Part shown: in pieces, positions 1 through 5,948 of the stretch
Layout of the letters: each line of letters opens with the position of its first letter
How positions within the stretch are numbered: position 1 is the first letter of the stretch
Assembly (NCBI GenBank): GCA_965662575.1
Contig: CBFIHN010000042.1
Span: 1-14,697, forward strand
Length of the DNA: 14,697 nucleotides
Source: CBFIHN01 sp965662575
GTDB taxonomy: Bacteria > Pseudomonadota > Gammaproteobacteria > Francisellales > CACEW01
Reading direction: 5' to 3'
The notes under the pieces: model-generated
What the model saw: the letters and a program-made list of their open reading frames with translations, nothing else
Databases searched by the model: none
Told to the model about the DNA's origin: nothing
Program-made: the position numbers and the translations under genes

Positions 1-184
1 GTGGAATCACGCTGGTTACCCAGAGTAAGGTGGCTACAGAAAACACAGCTAGTGCTGCCTTGGCGTGTGAATCAAACCCAGGGATAGGCGAGAGCATAAT
101 GGCAAAATAAACGATAATTGCTGCTAAATAACAGGCAATGTTCTTGAATGAAAATAAGGTCAGTTGAAATGATTGCGTATTCAC
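1..184 (-). CDS. DASS/SLC13-type anion transporter, N-terminal fragment
   Basis: Read on the minus strand, an open frame starts at a GTG (184-182) and stays open to the window edge, giving 61 residues. After a short polar N-terminus come a hydrophobic stretch (about residues 17-32), the segment LSPIPGF, and then SHAKAALAVFSVATLLWVTSVIP. The pattern of a first helix ending in LSPxPG, a short linker and 'ALAVF...LLWVT..IP' is characteristic of the N-terminus of divalent anion:Na+ symporters (DASS/SLC13, including CitT- and SdcS-like proteins). These inner-membrane carriers import dicarboxylates, citrate or sulfate; the substrate cannot be told here. An in-frame stop (193-191) lies just upstream, so GTG is the only reasonable start near the top of the frame. 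No clear Shine-Dalgarno site precedes it. It is divergent from the peroxiredoxin gene. The family call is by motif only. Confidence 0.6.
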   Translation of the reverse strand, partial: MNTQSFQLTLFSFKNIACYLAAIIVYFAIMLSPIPGFDSHAKAALAVFSVATLLWVTSVIP

Positions 185-215
185 AAATTGTTAGTTTAAG
201 AGATCAATGGGGATT

Positions 216-224
216 ACTATAGCA
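216..224 (-). promoter_or_regulatory. Extended -10 promoter for the divergent transporter
   Basis: On the minus strand the bases read TGC TATAGT (224 down to 216), an extended -10 box (TGN plus a near-consensus TATAAT). No good -35 hexamer lies 16-18 bases upstream, as is common for extended -10 promoters. Transcription would start near 209, leaving a leader of about 25 bases before the GTG at 184. Confidence 0.4.
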
Positions 225-334
225 TATTCGGATCTATTCAGGACTCTCGTATTCGCGAAAATCTTTCCCGAAATAAACCGCCCTGTTGTCAGCAGTCGGA
301 TATTTTATCCCAAGTCATATTGGTGGCATGCGTA

Positions 335-363
335 TTGACTCAAGCACTGCAATCGTTAATAAT
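335..363 (+). promoter_or_regulatory. Sigma70-type promoter for the peroxiredoxin gene
   Basis: TTGACT (335-340) is separated by 17 bases from AATAAT (358-363), each hexamer one base off the sigma70 consensus. Transcription would start near 370, giving a leader of about 75 bases. A second perfect -35 hexamer, TTGACA (387-392), lies downstream but has no convincing -10 box at the right distance. Confidence 0.5.
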
Positions 364-387
364 TTTCTGCCGCTTAAGAAATCTAGT

Positions 388-400
388 TGACAGTCTGTCA
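388..400. promoter_or_regulatory. 13-bp palindrome, candidate operator
   Basis: TGACAGTCTGTCA is a perfect palindrome with six-base arms around a central T. It overlaps the hexamer TTGACA (387-392) and lies in the leader or core promoter of the peroxiredoxin gene. The placement suits a dimeric repressor site. The binding protein is unknown; the site does not look like the longer OxyR pattern. Confidence 0.4.
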
Positions 401-445
401 GTTTGGTAGCTTTTTACAGTATTTAAGTAATTATAAGGAGTAATT

Positions 446-1051
446 ATGGGTGTTTTAGTTGGTCGTCAGGCCCCTGATTTTACAGCACCAGCCGTGTTGG
501 CTGATGGCAGTATCGTTGAAGACTTCAATTTAGCCGAGTCAATCAAAGGTCGGTATGGTGTTTTAGTTTTTTATCCTTTGGATTTCACCTTTGTCTGTCC
601 GTCTGAGCTGATTGCCTTAGATAACCGTATTGATGCATTAAAAGAAAAAGGTGTTGAAGTCATGGGTGTTTCCATTGATTCACATTTTACGCACAATGCA
701 TGGCGTAATACGCCGGTTAATGATGGTGGTATTGGACCGCTGAAATATACCTTGGTTGCTGATATGAAGCATGATATTGCTAAAGCCTATGATGTTGAGC
801 ATCCTGAGGCGGGTGTTGCTTTTCGTGGGACATTCCTCATTGATAAAGCCGGTGTTGTTCGTCATCAAACAGTTAATGATTTGCCTCTGGGCCGTAATAT
901 GGATGAGATTTTGCGTATGATCGATGCACTGCAATTTCATGAGCAGCATGGTGAGGTTTGCCCTGCAGGTTGGCAGAAGGGTGATCAAGGGATGACTGCA
1001 TCACCAGATGGCGTTGCACAGTATTTAGCTAGCAATTCTGAGGAGTTATAA
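446..1051 (+). CDS. ahpC: Typical 2-Cys peroxiredoxin (AhpC/Tsa family)
   Basis: A cytoplasmic thiol peroxidase that reduces H2O2, organic hydroperoxides and possibly peroxynitrite. It has 201 residues, the usual family length. The peroxidatic cysteine is C51 in FTFVCPSEL, and the resolving cysteine of the partner subunit is C172 in GEVCPAGW, so this is a 'typical' 2-Cys enzyme acting as an obligate dimer. The conserved HNAWRNTP and GVAFRGTFLID segments are present. The GGIG motif (NDGGIGPLKY) and a C-terminal YL, where eukaryotic over-oxidation-sensitive enzymes have YF, are also seen. No ahpF or ahpD gene is adjacent, so the reductant (thioredoxin or a distant AhpD) is not shown. The start is fixed by AAGGAG (435-440) five bases before ATG. 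It is probably a single-gene transcript. The family is certain; AhpC versus Tsa naming is a matter of convention. Confidence 0.93.
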   Translation: MGVLVGRQAPDFTAPAVLADGSIVEDFNLAESIKGRYGVLVFYPLDFTFVCPSELIALDNRIDALKEKGVEVMGVSIDSHFTHNAWRNTPVNDGGIGPLKYTLVADMKHDIAKAYDVEHPEAGVAFRGTFLIDKAGVVRHQTVNDLPLGRNMDEILRMIDALQFHEQHGEVCPAGWQKGDQGMTASPDGVAQYLASNSEEL

Positions 1052-1071
1052 GTCAGGGTGGTTATTCAAGG

Positions 1072-1110
1072 CAAGAAAAAGCAATGTCGTTAACCAATTG
1101 TTTTTTCTTG
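1072..1110 (+). terminator. Long A/T-rich hairpin after the peroxiredoxin gene
   Basis: The arm 1072-1085 (CAAGAAAAAGCAAT) pairs with 1097-1110 over 14 base pairs, including one G-U, around an 11-base loop. The 3' arm carries six T's and the bases ACTTTTG follow. It starts 20 bases after the stop codon, which suits transcript termination or 3'-end protection, but there is no uninterrupted T tract after the stem. Confidence 0.5.
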
Positions 1111-1135
1111 ACTTTTGCAGTAATTGTTTAGTGGG

Positions 1136-1164
1136 TGCAAGTTTTTTGTATGAAAAAACTTGCA
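1136..1164. repeat. Perfect 12-bp inverted repeat
   Basis: TGCAAGTTTTTT (1136-1147) and AAAAAACTTGCA (1153-1164) are perfect reverse complements around the five-base loop GTATG. It could be a second terminator for the peroxiredoxin transcript. However, its right arm contains most of the -35 hexamer of the next promoter (1160-1165), so an operator role is equally possible. Confidence 0.55.
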
Positions 1165-1188
1165 TTATTAAAAACAGAGCACTAAAAT
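1160..1188 (+). promoter_or_regulatory. Distal sigma70-type promoter upstream of the porin
   Basis: TTGCAT (1160-1165), a 17-base spacer and TAAAAT (1183-1188) match the sigma70 pattern well. Transcription would start near 1195, about 220 bases before the porin start and just before the hairpin element at 1240-1304. It could make a long porin leader or a separate small RNA. The octamer ACTTGCAT recurs at the proximal promoter (1309-1316). Confidence 0.45.
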
Positions 1189-1239
1189 GCGCTGCGACGT
1201 TGCATGAGGCTTTAATCCTGTGTTAACGTTGGGAAGCAA

Positions 1240-1304
1240 TACTCGTCGGGAATGGGTTTTTCAAGTTTTGTTGGAAAACCCGGAAAATTCAATCGCGACG
1301 AGTA
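1240..1304 (+). other. Nested hairpin element, possible structured leader or small RNA
   Basis: The outer arms TACTCGTCG (1240-1248) and CGACGAGTA (1296-1304) pair perfectly over 9 bp. Inside, GAAT (1250-1253) can pair with ATTC (1287-1290). Then 1254-1262 (GGGTTTTTC) pairs with 1273-1281 (GGAAAACCC) with one G-U around a 10-base loop. Upstream, ACGTT (1197-1201) can pair with AACGT (1225-1229). No open reading frame explains the stretch. I do not recognise a known riboswitch or small RNA family. There is no T tract immediately after the outer stem, so it is not a simple terminator. Confidence 0.5.
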
Positions 1305-1310
1305 AAATAC

Positions 1311-1338
1311 TTGCATAACTGATTTGTTCAGTTAGAAT
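1311..1338 (+). promoter_or_regulatory. Proximal sigma70-type promoter of the porin
   Basis: TTGCAT (1311-1316), a 16-base spacer and TAGAAT (1333-1338). Transcription would begin near 1345 and leave a leader of about 73 bases before the GTG start at 1418. A perfect inverted repeat fills the spacer. Confidence 0.5.
1316..1334. promoter_or_regulatory. Inverted repeat in the promoter spacer, candidate operator
   Basis: TAACTGA (1316-1322) and TCAGTTA (1328-1334) are perfect reverse complements separated by TTTGT. The repeat spans from the last base of the -35 box to the first bases of the -10 box, the classical place for a repressor site. The regulator cannot be named. If the porin serves siderophore uptake, an iron-responsive regulator would be expected, but the site is not an obvious Fur box. 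Confidence 0.42.
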
Positions 1339-1417
1339 GGCCTTTGTGGGGGCTGTTTAAAAGCAGGTTTTTACTAAGACCACATTTTTTTAAGAAAACT
1401 TTGAGGGAGACTTAAAC

Positions 1418-2638
1418 GTGAAATTAAAACCTATTGTTGCTAGTTTAGCGTTCGTAGGTGTTGCTGCTGCAGGTAGTGCTTTTGCCGCTCAGCAAAACAA
1501 TCAAGGTGGAATGGGTATCTCCGTTTCAACTAAACCTATGATGATGAACCAAATGCTAAGTGCTTATGCACCAGCCGCTGGTCGTGAAATGAACTTGATC
1601 AAGGCTGGCATGAACCCTGGTGTTATTTACCTAGGTGGTTATGCACAAGGCGCTGTATCTTATACTCATGAGAAGCCATTTGTTGGTTCAACTACTAACA
1701 CTAGCGAAGTGACTATGCCTCGCATTAGTTTGAGCACTGCTGCTGCATTCAACCCATACGTCTTAGCTTACGTTCAAGCTGATGCAACTAATGTTGGTAA
1801 GTCTGGTGTTAAATCTGGTGCGCAAAGCGATGACTTAACTATCTCACGTGCGTACATGGTTGCTCACAGCCATGCAGGTCAAATGGGTTCAGGTATGCTA
1901 TACGGCTTCTTCGGTAAGAAGGGCGTTGATTTTGGTAGCTTCGCTAACGTTGTTAACGACGAAGTCAACCCAAATGTTAACTTAGCTAAGAAAGCATTCT
2001 TTGCTGTTGGTAACACAGCTGGTGTTGGTTACAGCATGAAAGCAGGTCAAGGTCATTTTGATGCAACTGTTAGTGCGATGAACGGTGGTAGCACTGGTAC
2101 TAACTTGTACACTAAGTTAACTGATCAAAATATCAACAACTTCGCCGTTAATGCTAATTACGCTATGACTCACAATGGTGTCAAATTCAACGTGGGCGCT
2201 GGTTACTTGAAAGGTACTGCCTTTGGGCGACAAAGTGTTTTCGGTGGTACTGATAAAACAAATGGCGCTTTTGACTTAAATGCTGCTGTCAATGTGAATA
2301 ACTTTGATTTCACTGGTGAGTATTTGATGACCACTAAGAAGGTAATCTTCCTTGGTTCTGATAACTCTAAAGTTAAAGCTTACACTTTCGGTGCAGCTTA
2401 CAACTTCCCAGTGATGGGTAAAAAGTCAGCTGTTGCTTTCCAATACTCTGGCCTAAAAGGTCTTACTAGCAAGACTGCTAACGTTTACACTGCTGAGTTC
2501 CGTCATGAAGTGTTCAAAAACGTTACTGTTGGTGCGCAATATAGCTACGAGAAAAACGTTGTTAACGTTTCTGGTACTAGCGTCTCTGCAGATAAAAAAG
2601 ACAGTGTGTTTGCCCTTACTGCAACTGCACATTTCTAA
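1418..2638 (+). CDS. Outer-membrane beta-barrel porin, LbtU/DUF3573-like
   Basis: A 406-residue exported protein. The signal peptide (residues 1-24) has a KLK n-region, a small hydrophobic core and an AFA|AQ cleavage site. The rest alternates polar and hydrophobic residues in strand-length units, ending in ALTATAHF with a C-terminal phenylalanine, the usual signal for BAM-assembled barrels. Segments such as IYLGGYAQGAVSY, YGFFGKKGVDFGSFANV, GNTAGVGY, SAMNGG, NNFAVNANYAM and YNFPVMGKKS recall the LbtU siderophore porin/DUF3573 family of Legionella and Francisella relatives. That assignment is from memory of the family and iron-siderophore uptake is inference. The start is GTG, preceded by GAGGGAG (1403-1409). 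AAC and TTC codons are far more frequent than in neighbouring genes, which suggests very high expression. It is probably monocistronic, with its own promoters and terminator. Confidence 0.72.
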   Translation: MKLKPIVASLAFVGVAAAGSAFAAQQNNQGGMGISVSTKPMMMNQMLSAYAPAAGREMNLIKAGMNPGVIYLGGYAQGAVSYTHEKPFVGSTTNTSEVTMPRISLSTAAAFNPYVLAYVQADATNVGKSGVKSGAQSDDLTISRAYMVAHSHAGQMGSGMLYGFFGKKGVDFGSFANVVNDEVNPNVNLAKKAFFAVGNTAGVGYSMKAGQGHFDATVSAMNGGSTGTNLYTKLTDQNINNFAVNANYAMTHNGVKFNVGAGYLKGTAFGRQSVFGGTDKTNGAFDLNAAVNVNNFDFTGEYLMTTKKVIFLGSDNSKVKAYTFGAAYNFPVMGKKSAVAFQYSGLKGLTSKTANVYTAEFRHEVFKNVTVGAQYSYEKNVVNVSGTSVSADKKDSVFALTATAHF

Positions 2639-2658
2639 GACTAACCTTAGATTTTGTC

Positions 2659-2686
2659 AAAGCCACCTTCGGGTGGCTTTTTTTTT
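2659..2686 (+). terminator. Rho-independent terminator of the porin gene
   Basis: AAAGCCACC (2659-2667), a TTCG tetraloop and GGTGGCTTT (2672-2680) form a perfect 9-bp stem, and the T tract runs to 2686. It begins 20 bases after the porin stop codon. Confidence 0.93.
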
Positions 2687-2736
2687 ATCTGCAGTTTATA
2701 CTTCAATGCGTTACTTAATTGGCTGTTTACGATACC

Positions 2737-3489
2737 ATGCATCGTTTTTTTTCTATTCCATTAGCTTTCAGAGCTGTGCCTCTATTTATCCTTATCTTGG
2801 CGTTAGCAGGTTGTGGTAATACGCGACCAGATTATGGTAGCGTCAGTGCTGAACAGATCTATGCGCATGGTCACCAGATGTTGCAGCAAGGAAATTATAA
2901 CGGTGCTATTTATGCATTTAATGCCTTAAACAGTGAATATCCTTTAGAGCACTATAGTCAGCAAGGGACTCTAGAATTAATTTATGCGCAGTATGAAGCT
3001 GGAAATCCGGGGTTGGCATTAGCAGAAGTTGATCGGTATTTACATTTTTATGCTAATTCCGCAGGTGCTGCTTATGCTTATTATATGCAAGGTGTTTTAA
3101 ATTTTGATGCAGGACGTGGCTTTTTGCAGCGTTACTTGCCATATGATATGTCAGAGCACAGTCCGGTCAGCTATCAAAACGCTTATCTCGACTTTAAGAC
3201 GGTTGTCACAGACTATCCGGATAGTCTATATGCCAAAGATGCACGCCGACGCATGATGTACCTAGTGAACACACTGGCGCAGCATCAGCTCAATATCATT
3301 GAATATTATCAAGATATGCAAGCTTATGTCGCTGTCACTGCAGGTGCGCGCGATATAATATTGCATTATCCCCATACCCCGGCAGCGCGCCAAGCATTGC
3401 TGTTGATGCATAAAGCATATGAAAAATTGGGTTTGACGGAGCTGGCAAAGTCAAGTGAGTCTGTGATTAAGGCTAATCATCTCTCATGA
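2737..3489 (+). CDS. bamD: Outer-membrane assembly lipoprotein BamD
   Basis: BamD is the essential lipoprotein of the BAM complex, which folds beta-barrels such as the porin upstream into the outer membrane. From the ATG at 2737 the protein has 250 residues, close to the usual 245. The N-terminus has a hydrophobic signal and the lipobox L23-A24-G25-C26, so C26 would be lipidated. The remainder is helical TPR-like sequence (for example AEQIYAHGHQMLQQGNYNGAIYAFNALNSEYP) with the YQNAYLDFKTVVTDYPDSLYAKDARRRM and HYPHTPAARQALLLM segments typical of BamD. An upstream in-frame TTG (2719) would add six residues, but ATG fits the lipoprotein signal better; neither has a strong Shine-Dalgarno site. 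I see no clear promoter in the 50 bases after the terminator. The stop codon overlaps the prfC start (ATGA), implying co-translation. Confidence 0.9.
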   Translation: MHRFFSIPLAFRAVPLFILILALAGCGNTRPDYGSVSAEQIYAHGHQMLQQGNYNGAIYAFNALNSEYPLEHYSQQGTLELIYAQYEAGNPGLALAEVDRYLHFYANSAGAAYAYYMQGVLNFDAGRGFLQRYLPYDMSEHSPVSYQNAYLDFKTVVTDYPDSLYAKDARRRMMYLVNTLAQHQLNIIEYYQDMQAYVAVTAGARDIILHYPHTPAARQALLLMHKAYEKLGLTELAKSSESVIKANHLS

Positions 3490-5063
3490 GTGTGGATCAG
3501 CAAATTGCAAAGCGTCGAACTTTTGCCATTATTTCTCACCCGGATGCGGGGAAAACAACAGTGACTGAAAAGCTGTTGTTGCATGGTGGTGCTATCCAGT
3601 TAGCAGGGACAGTAAAGGGGCGAAAGTCCTCCCGTCATGCAACATCTGATTGGATGGCAATGGAAAAAGAACGTGGTATTTCGGTAACGACGTCAGTCAT
3701 GCAGTTTGATTATCAGGATCGGGTAGTCAATTTACTTGATACGCCAGGGCACGAGGATTTTTCTGAAGACACTTATCGTACTTTAACGGCTGTGGACTCT
3801 GCCATGATGGTCATTGATGCAGCTAAAGGTGTTGAACAGCGTACAATTAAACTGATGGAAGTTTGTCGATTACGTACGACACCTATTTTAACTTTTATTA
3901 ATAAGCTTGATCGTGAAATTAAAGATCCCTTAGAATTAGTTGATGATATTGAGTCAGTACTTGATATTCAATGTGCGCCAATGGTTTGGCCGATTGGCTC
4001 GGGTAAAGAGTTTAAAGGGGTGTATCACTTATATAAAGATGAGCTATACCTATTTGAAAATGGTCATGGTCACCATGTCCATGATTATCGGGTGATGCAA
4101 GGTCTTGATTCTACTGAGGTGCGAGAAACGTTAGGCAGTTTAGTCGATGATCTCAAAGAAGAAGTTGCCTTAGTGCGTGGTGCTAGTCATGAGTTTGATC
4201 TTGACGCCTACCAAGCAGGCAAGCTAACGCCTGTTTACTTTGGTACGGCTTTAAGTAATTTTGGAGTCAAAGAGTTTCTAGAGGCTTTTGTTGAGTACGC
4301 GCCAGCACCGCAACCACGTGAGACAGATTTACGCCTAGTTGAGCCTAATGAAACTAAATTTACTGGCTTTGTGTTTAAGATTCAAGCTAATATGGATGCC
4401 AATCACCGTGATCGGATTGCCTTTTTAAGAATTTGTTCAGGCCAATATCGTCAAAATATGAAGATGCAACAGGTTCGCATAGGTAAAAAAATTCAGATTA
4501 CCAATGCATTAACTTTTATGGCAGGTGATCGCGAGCGTGTAGAAGAAGCCTATGCTGGTGATATTATCGGGTTACATAATCATGGTGGGATTCAAATAGG
4601 CGATAGTTTTTCTGAGGGCGAAATGCTCAAATTCAATGGGATTCCAAATTTTGCGCCAGAGCTATTCCGTCGTGTTATTTTAAAAGATCCTTTGAAAATG
4701 AAAGCCTTACAAAAAGGCTTAGTACAGCTATCAGAAGAAGGTGCGACGCAAGTATTTAGACCGTTAAATAGTAACGATTTGATTTTAGGGGCTGTCGGTG
4801 TATTACAGTTTGATGTTGTTGCTCAGCGCTTGAAAGATGAATATGGCGTTAGTTGTATTTATGAACCTGCTCATGTGGCAACAGCACGCTGGGTTTATGC
4901 CAAAGATGAGAAAATATTCGAACAGTTTAAAGAAAAAGCTTTTGATCATTTAGCATTAGATGGTGGCGACCATTTAACCTATATTGCACCGACGCGAGTG
5001 AATTTGCAGCTGGCAGAAGAGCGGTATCCTGACGTCCATTTTATGGCAATCAGAGAGCATTAG
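3486..5063 (+). CDS. prfC: Peptide chain release factor 3 (RF3)
   Basis: A 525-residue translational GTPase that recycles RF1/RF2 from the ribosome after peptide release, at the family's usual length. The GTPase motifs are complete: the P-loop with HPDAGKTT (residues 18-25), switch I around ERGISVTTSVMQF (62-74), DTPGH (85-89) and NKLD (138-141). RF3-typical sequence follows: TSDWMAMEKERGISV, MVWPIGSGKEFKGVY and a C-terminal domain with GAVGVLQFDVVAQRLKDEYG. It starts inside the bamD stop codon (ATGA overlap), which makes translational coupling likely. No truncation or missing motif is seen. The 124 bases that follow hold only a small hairpin and a TTGACA hexamer. Confidence 0.97.
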   Translation: MSVDQQIAKRRTFAIISHPDAGKTTVTEKLLLHGGAIQLAGTVKGRKSSRHATSDWMAMEKERGISVTTSVMQFDYQDRVVNLLDTPGHEDFSEDTYRTLTAVDSAMMVIDAAKGVEQRTIKLMEVCRLRTTPILTFINKLDREIKDPLELVDDIESVLDIQCAPMVWPIGSGKEFKGVYHLYKDELYLFENGHGHHVHDYRVMQGLDSTEVRETLGSLVDDLKEEVALVRGASHEFDLDAYQAGKLTPVYFGTALSNFGVKEFLEAFVEYAPAPQPRETDLRLVEPNETKFTGFVFKIQANMDANHRDRIAFLRICSGQYRQNMKMQQVRIGKKIQITNALTFMAGDRERVEEAYAGDIIGLHNHGGIQIGDSFSEGEMLKFNGIPNFAPELFRRVILKDPLKMKALQKGLVQLSEEGATQVFRPLNSNDLILGAVGVLQFDVVAQRLKDEYGVSCIYEPAHVATARWVYAKDEKIFEQFKEKAFDHLALDGGDHLTYIAPTRVNLQLAEERYPDVHFMAIREH

Positions 5064-5097
5064 TAGCAGGGTTTGATATTATTAATAGGATACCACT

Positions 5098-5113
5098 AGG
5101 ACTTTTGTCCTTT
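5098..5113 (+). terminator. Small hairpin after prfC, weak terminator candidate
   Basis: AGGAC (5098-5102), a TTTT loop and GTCCT (5107-5111) form a 5-bp stem followed by TTATTTG. It is short and the T tract is poor, so it may not terminate. TTGACA (5116-5121) follows at once, but no good -10 box lies 16-18 bases further on, so a separate rph promoter is not established. Confidence 0.3.
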
Positions 5114-5187
5114 ATTTGACAGTACTGACCTAAAAAGGCTGAAAGGCGATTCTCCTGTTTGATTGGGAGTATAGAAAGAGGGAAATA

Positions 5188-5943
5188 ATGAGACCAAGTA
5201 AAAGAGAGAATAATCAGCTGCGTGATATTCAGATTGAGCGCCACTATACTAAACATGCCGAAGGCTCAGTATTGGTCTGTTTTGGCGATACCAAGGTGTT
5301 GTGTAATGCCAGTGTGGTGCAGGGTGTGCCTAAGTTTTTAAAGGGCAAAGGCCAAGCGTGGTTGACTGCAGAATATGGTATGTTGCCACGAGCAACAGGT
5401 GAGCGCACAAAACGTGAGGCAACACAAGGAAAGCAAGGTGGTCGTAGCTTAGAAATTCAGCGTTTGATTGGTCGTTCACTGCGTTCAGCAGTTGATTTGC
5501 GTTTTTTACCCGAATATACCATTACTTTAGATTGTGATGTGCTTCAGGCAGATGGTGGTACACGCACAGCGGCAATCACTGGTGCCTGTGTTGCTTTAGC
5601 AGATGCCTTGCAGTTTTTCAAAAGAATGAAATCGGTAAAGAATAAAATCCAAATGCCACATCCTCTACGTCATCTAGTCGCAGCAATTTCAGTTGGTATT
5701 TATAATGGTGAATCAGTTTTAGATTTAGATTATGCAGAAGATTCAAATGCTGAAACTGACATGAATGTGGTGATGAATGATAAGTTGGCTTTTGTTGAAG
5801 TTCAAGGCACGGCTGAAGGCTCGCCATTTAATGAAGACGATTTACAAGCAATGCTTGGGTTAGCTAAAACAGGTATTGAAACGTTGGTTGAAAAACAGAA
5901 ACAAGCGCTAGGGATTAAATTGCTAAGTGATTTGCCTTGGTAA
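5188..5943 (+). CDS. rph: Ribonuclease PH
   Basis: A phosphate-dependent 3'-to-5' exoribonuclease that trims tRNA 3' ends, acting as a hexamer in the cytoplasm. Diagnostic sequence is present from the start: MRPSKRENNQLR, GDTKVLCNASV, GQAWLTAEYGMLPRAT, the phosphate-binding region SLEIQRLIGRSLRSAVD, DVLQADGGTRTAAITGA and the acidic EDSNAETDMN. The protein has 251 residues against 238 in E. coli. The surplus lies in the loop after ALQ (FFKRMKSVKNKIQMPHPLRHL, about residues 143-163, some five residues longer) and in a C-terminal tail ending in LPW. GAGGG (5178-5182) precedes the ATG. The end lies immediately before, or overlaps, the pyrD start, so the two are probably co-transcribed. Confidence 0.96.
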   Translation: MRPSKRENNQLRDIQIERHYTKHAEGSVLVCFGDTKVLCNASVVQGVPKFLKGKGQAWLTAEYGMLPRATGERTKREATQGKQGGRSLEIQRLIGRSLRSAVDLRFLPEYTITLDCDVLQADGGTRTAAITGACVALADALQFFKRMKSVKNKIQMPHPLRHLVAAISVGIYNGESVLDLDYAEDSNAETDMNVVMNDKLAFVEVQGTAEGSPFNEDDLQAMLGLAKTGIETLVEKQKQALGIKLLSDLPW

Positions 5944-5948
5944 GACTT

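Noticed and set aside
387..416. TTGACA (387-392) as the main peroxiredoxin promoter
   Set aside because: No good -10 box lies 16-18 bases downstream (TTTTTA at best); the promoter at 335-363 fits better.
680..988. 102-codon open frame on the minus strand inside the peroxiredoxin gene
   Set aside because: It is the reverse shadow of a clearly coding gene and has no family resemblance or ribosome site.
1052..1417. CRISPR array or tRNA in the gene-free stretch
   Set aside because: The repeats are inverted, not regularly spaced direct repeats, and no cloverleaf with a T-loop motif can be found.
2505..2819. 104-codon + frame spanning the porin end, the terminator and the bamD start
   Set aside because: It overlaps two real genes in another frame, runs through a strong terminator and looks like no known protein.
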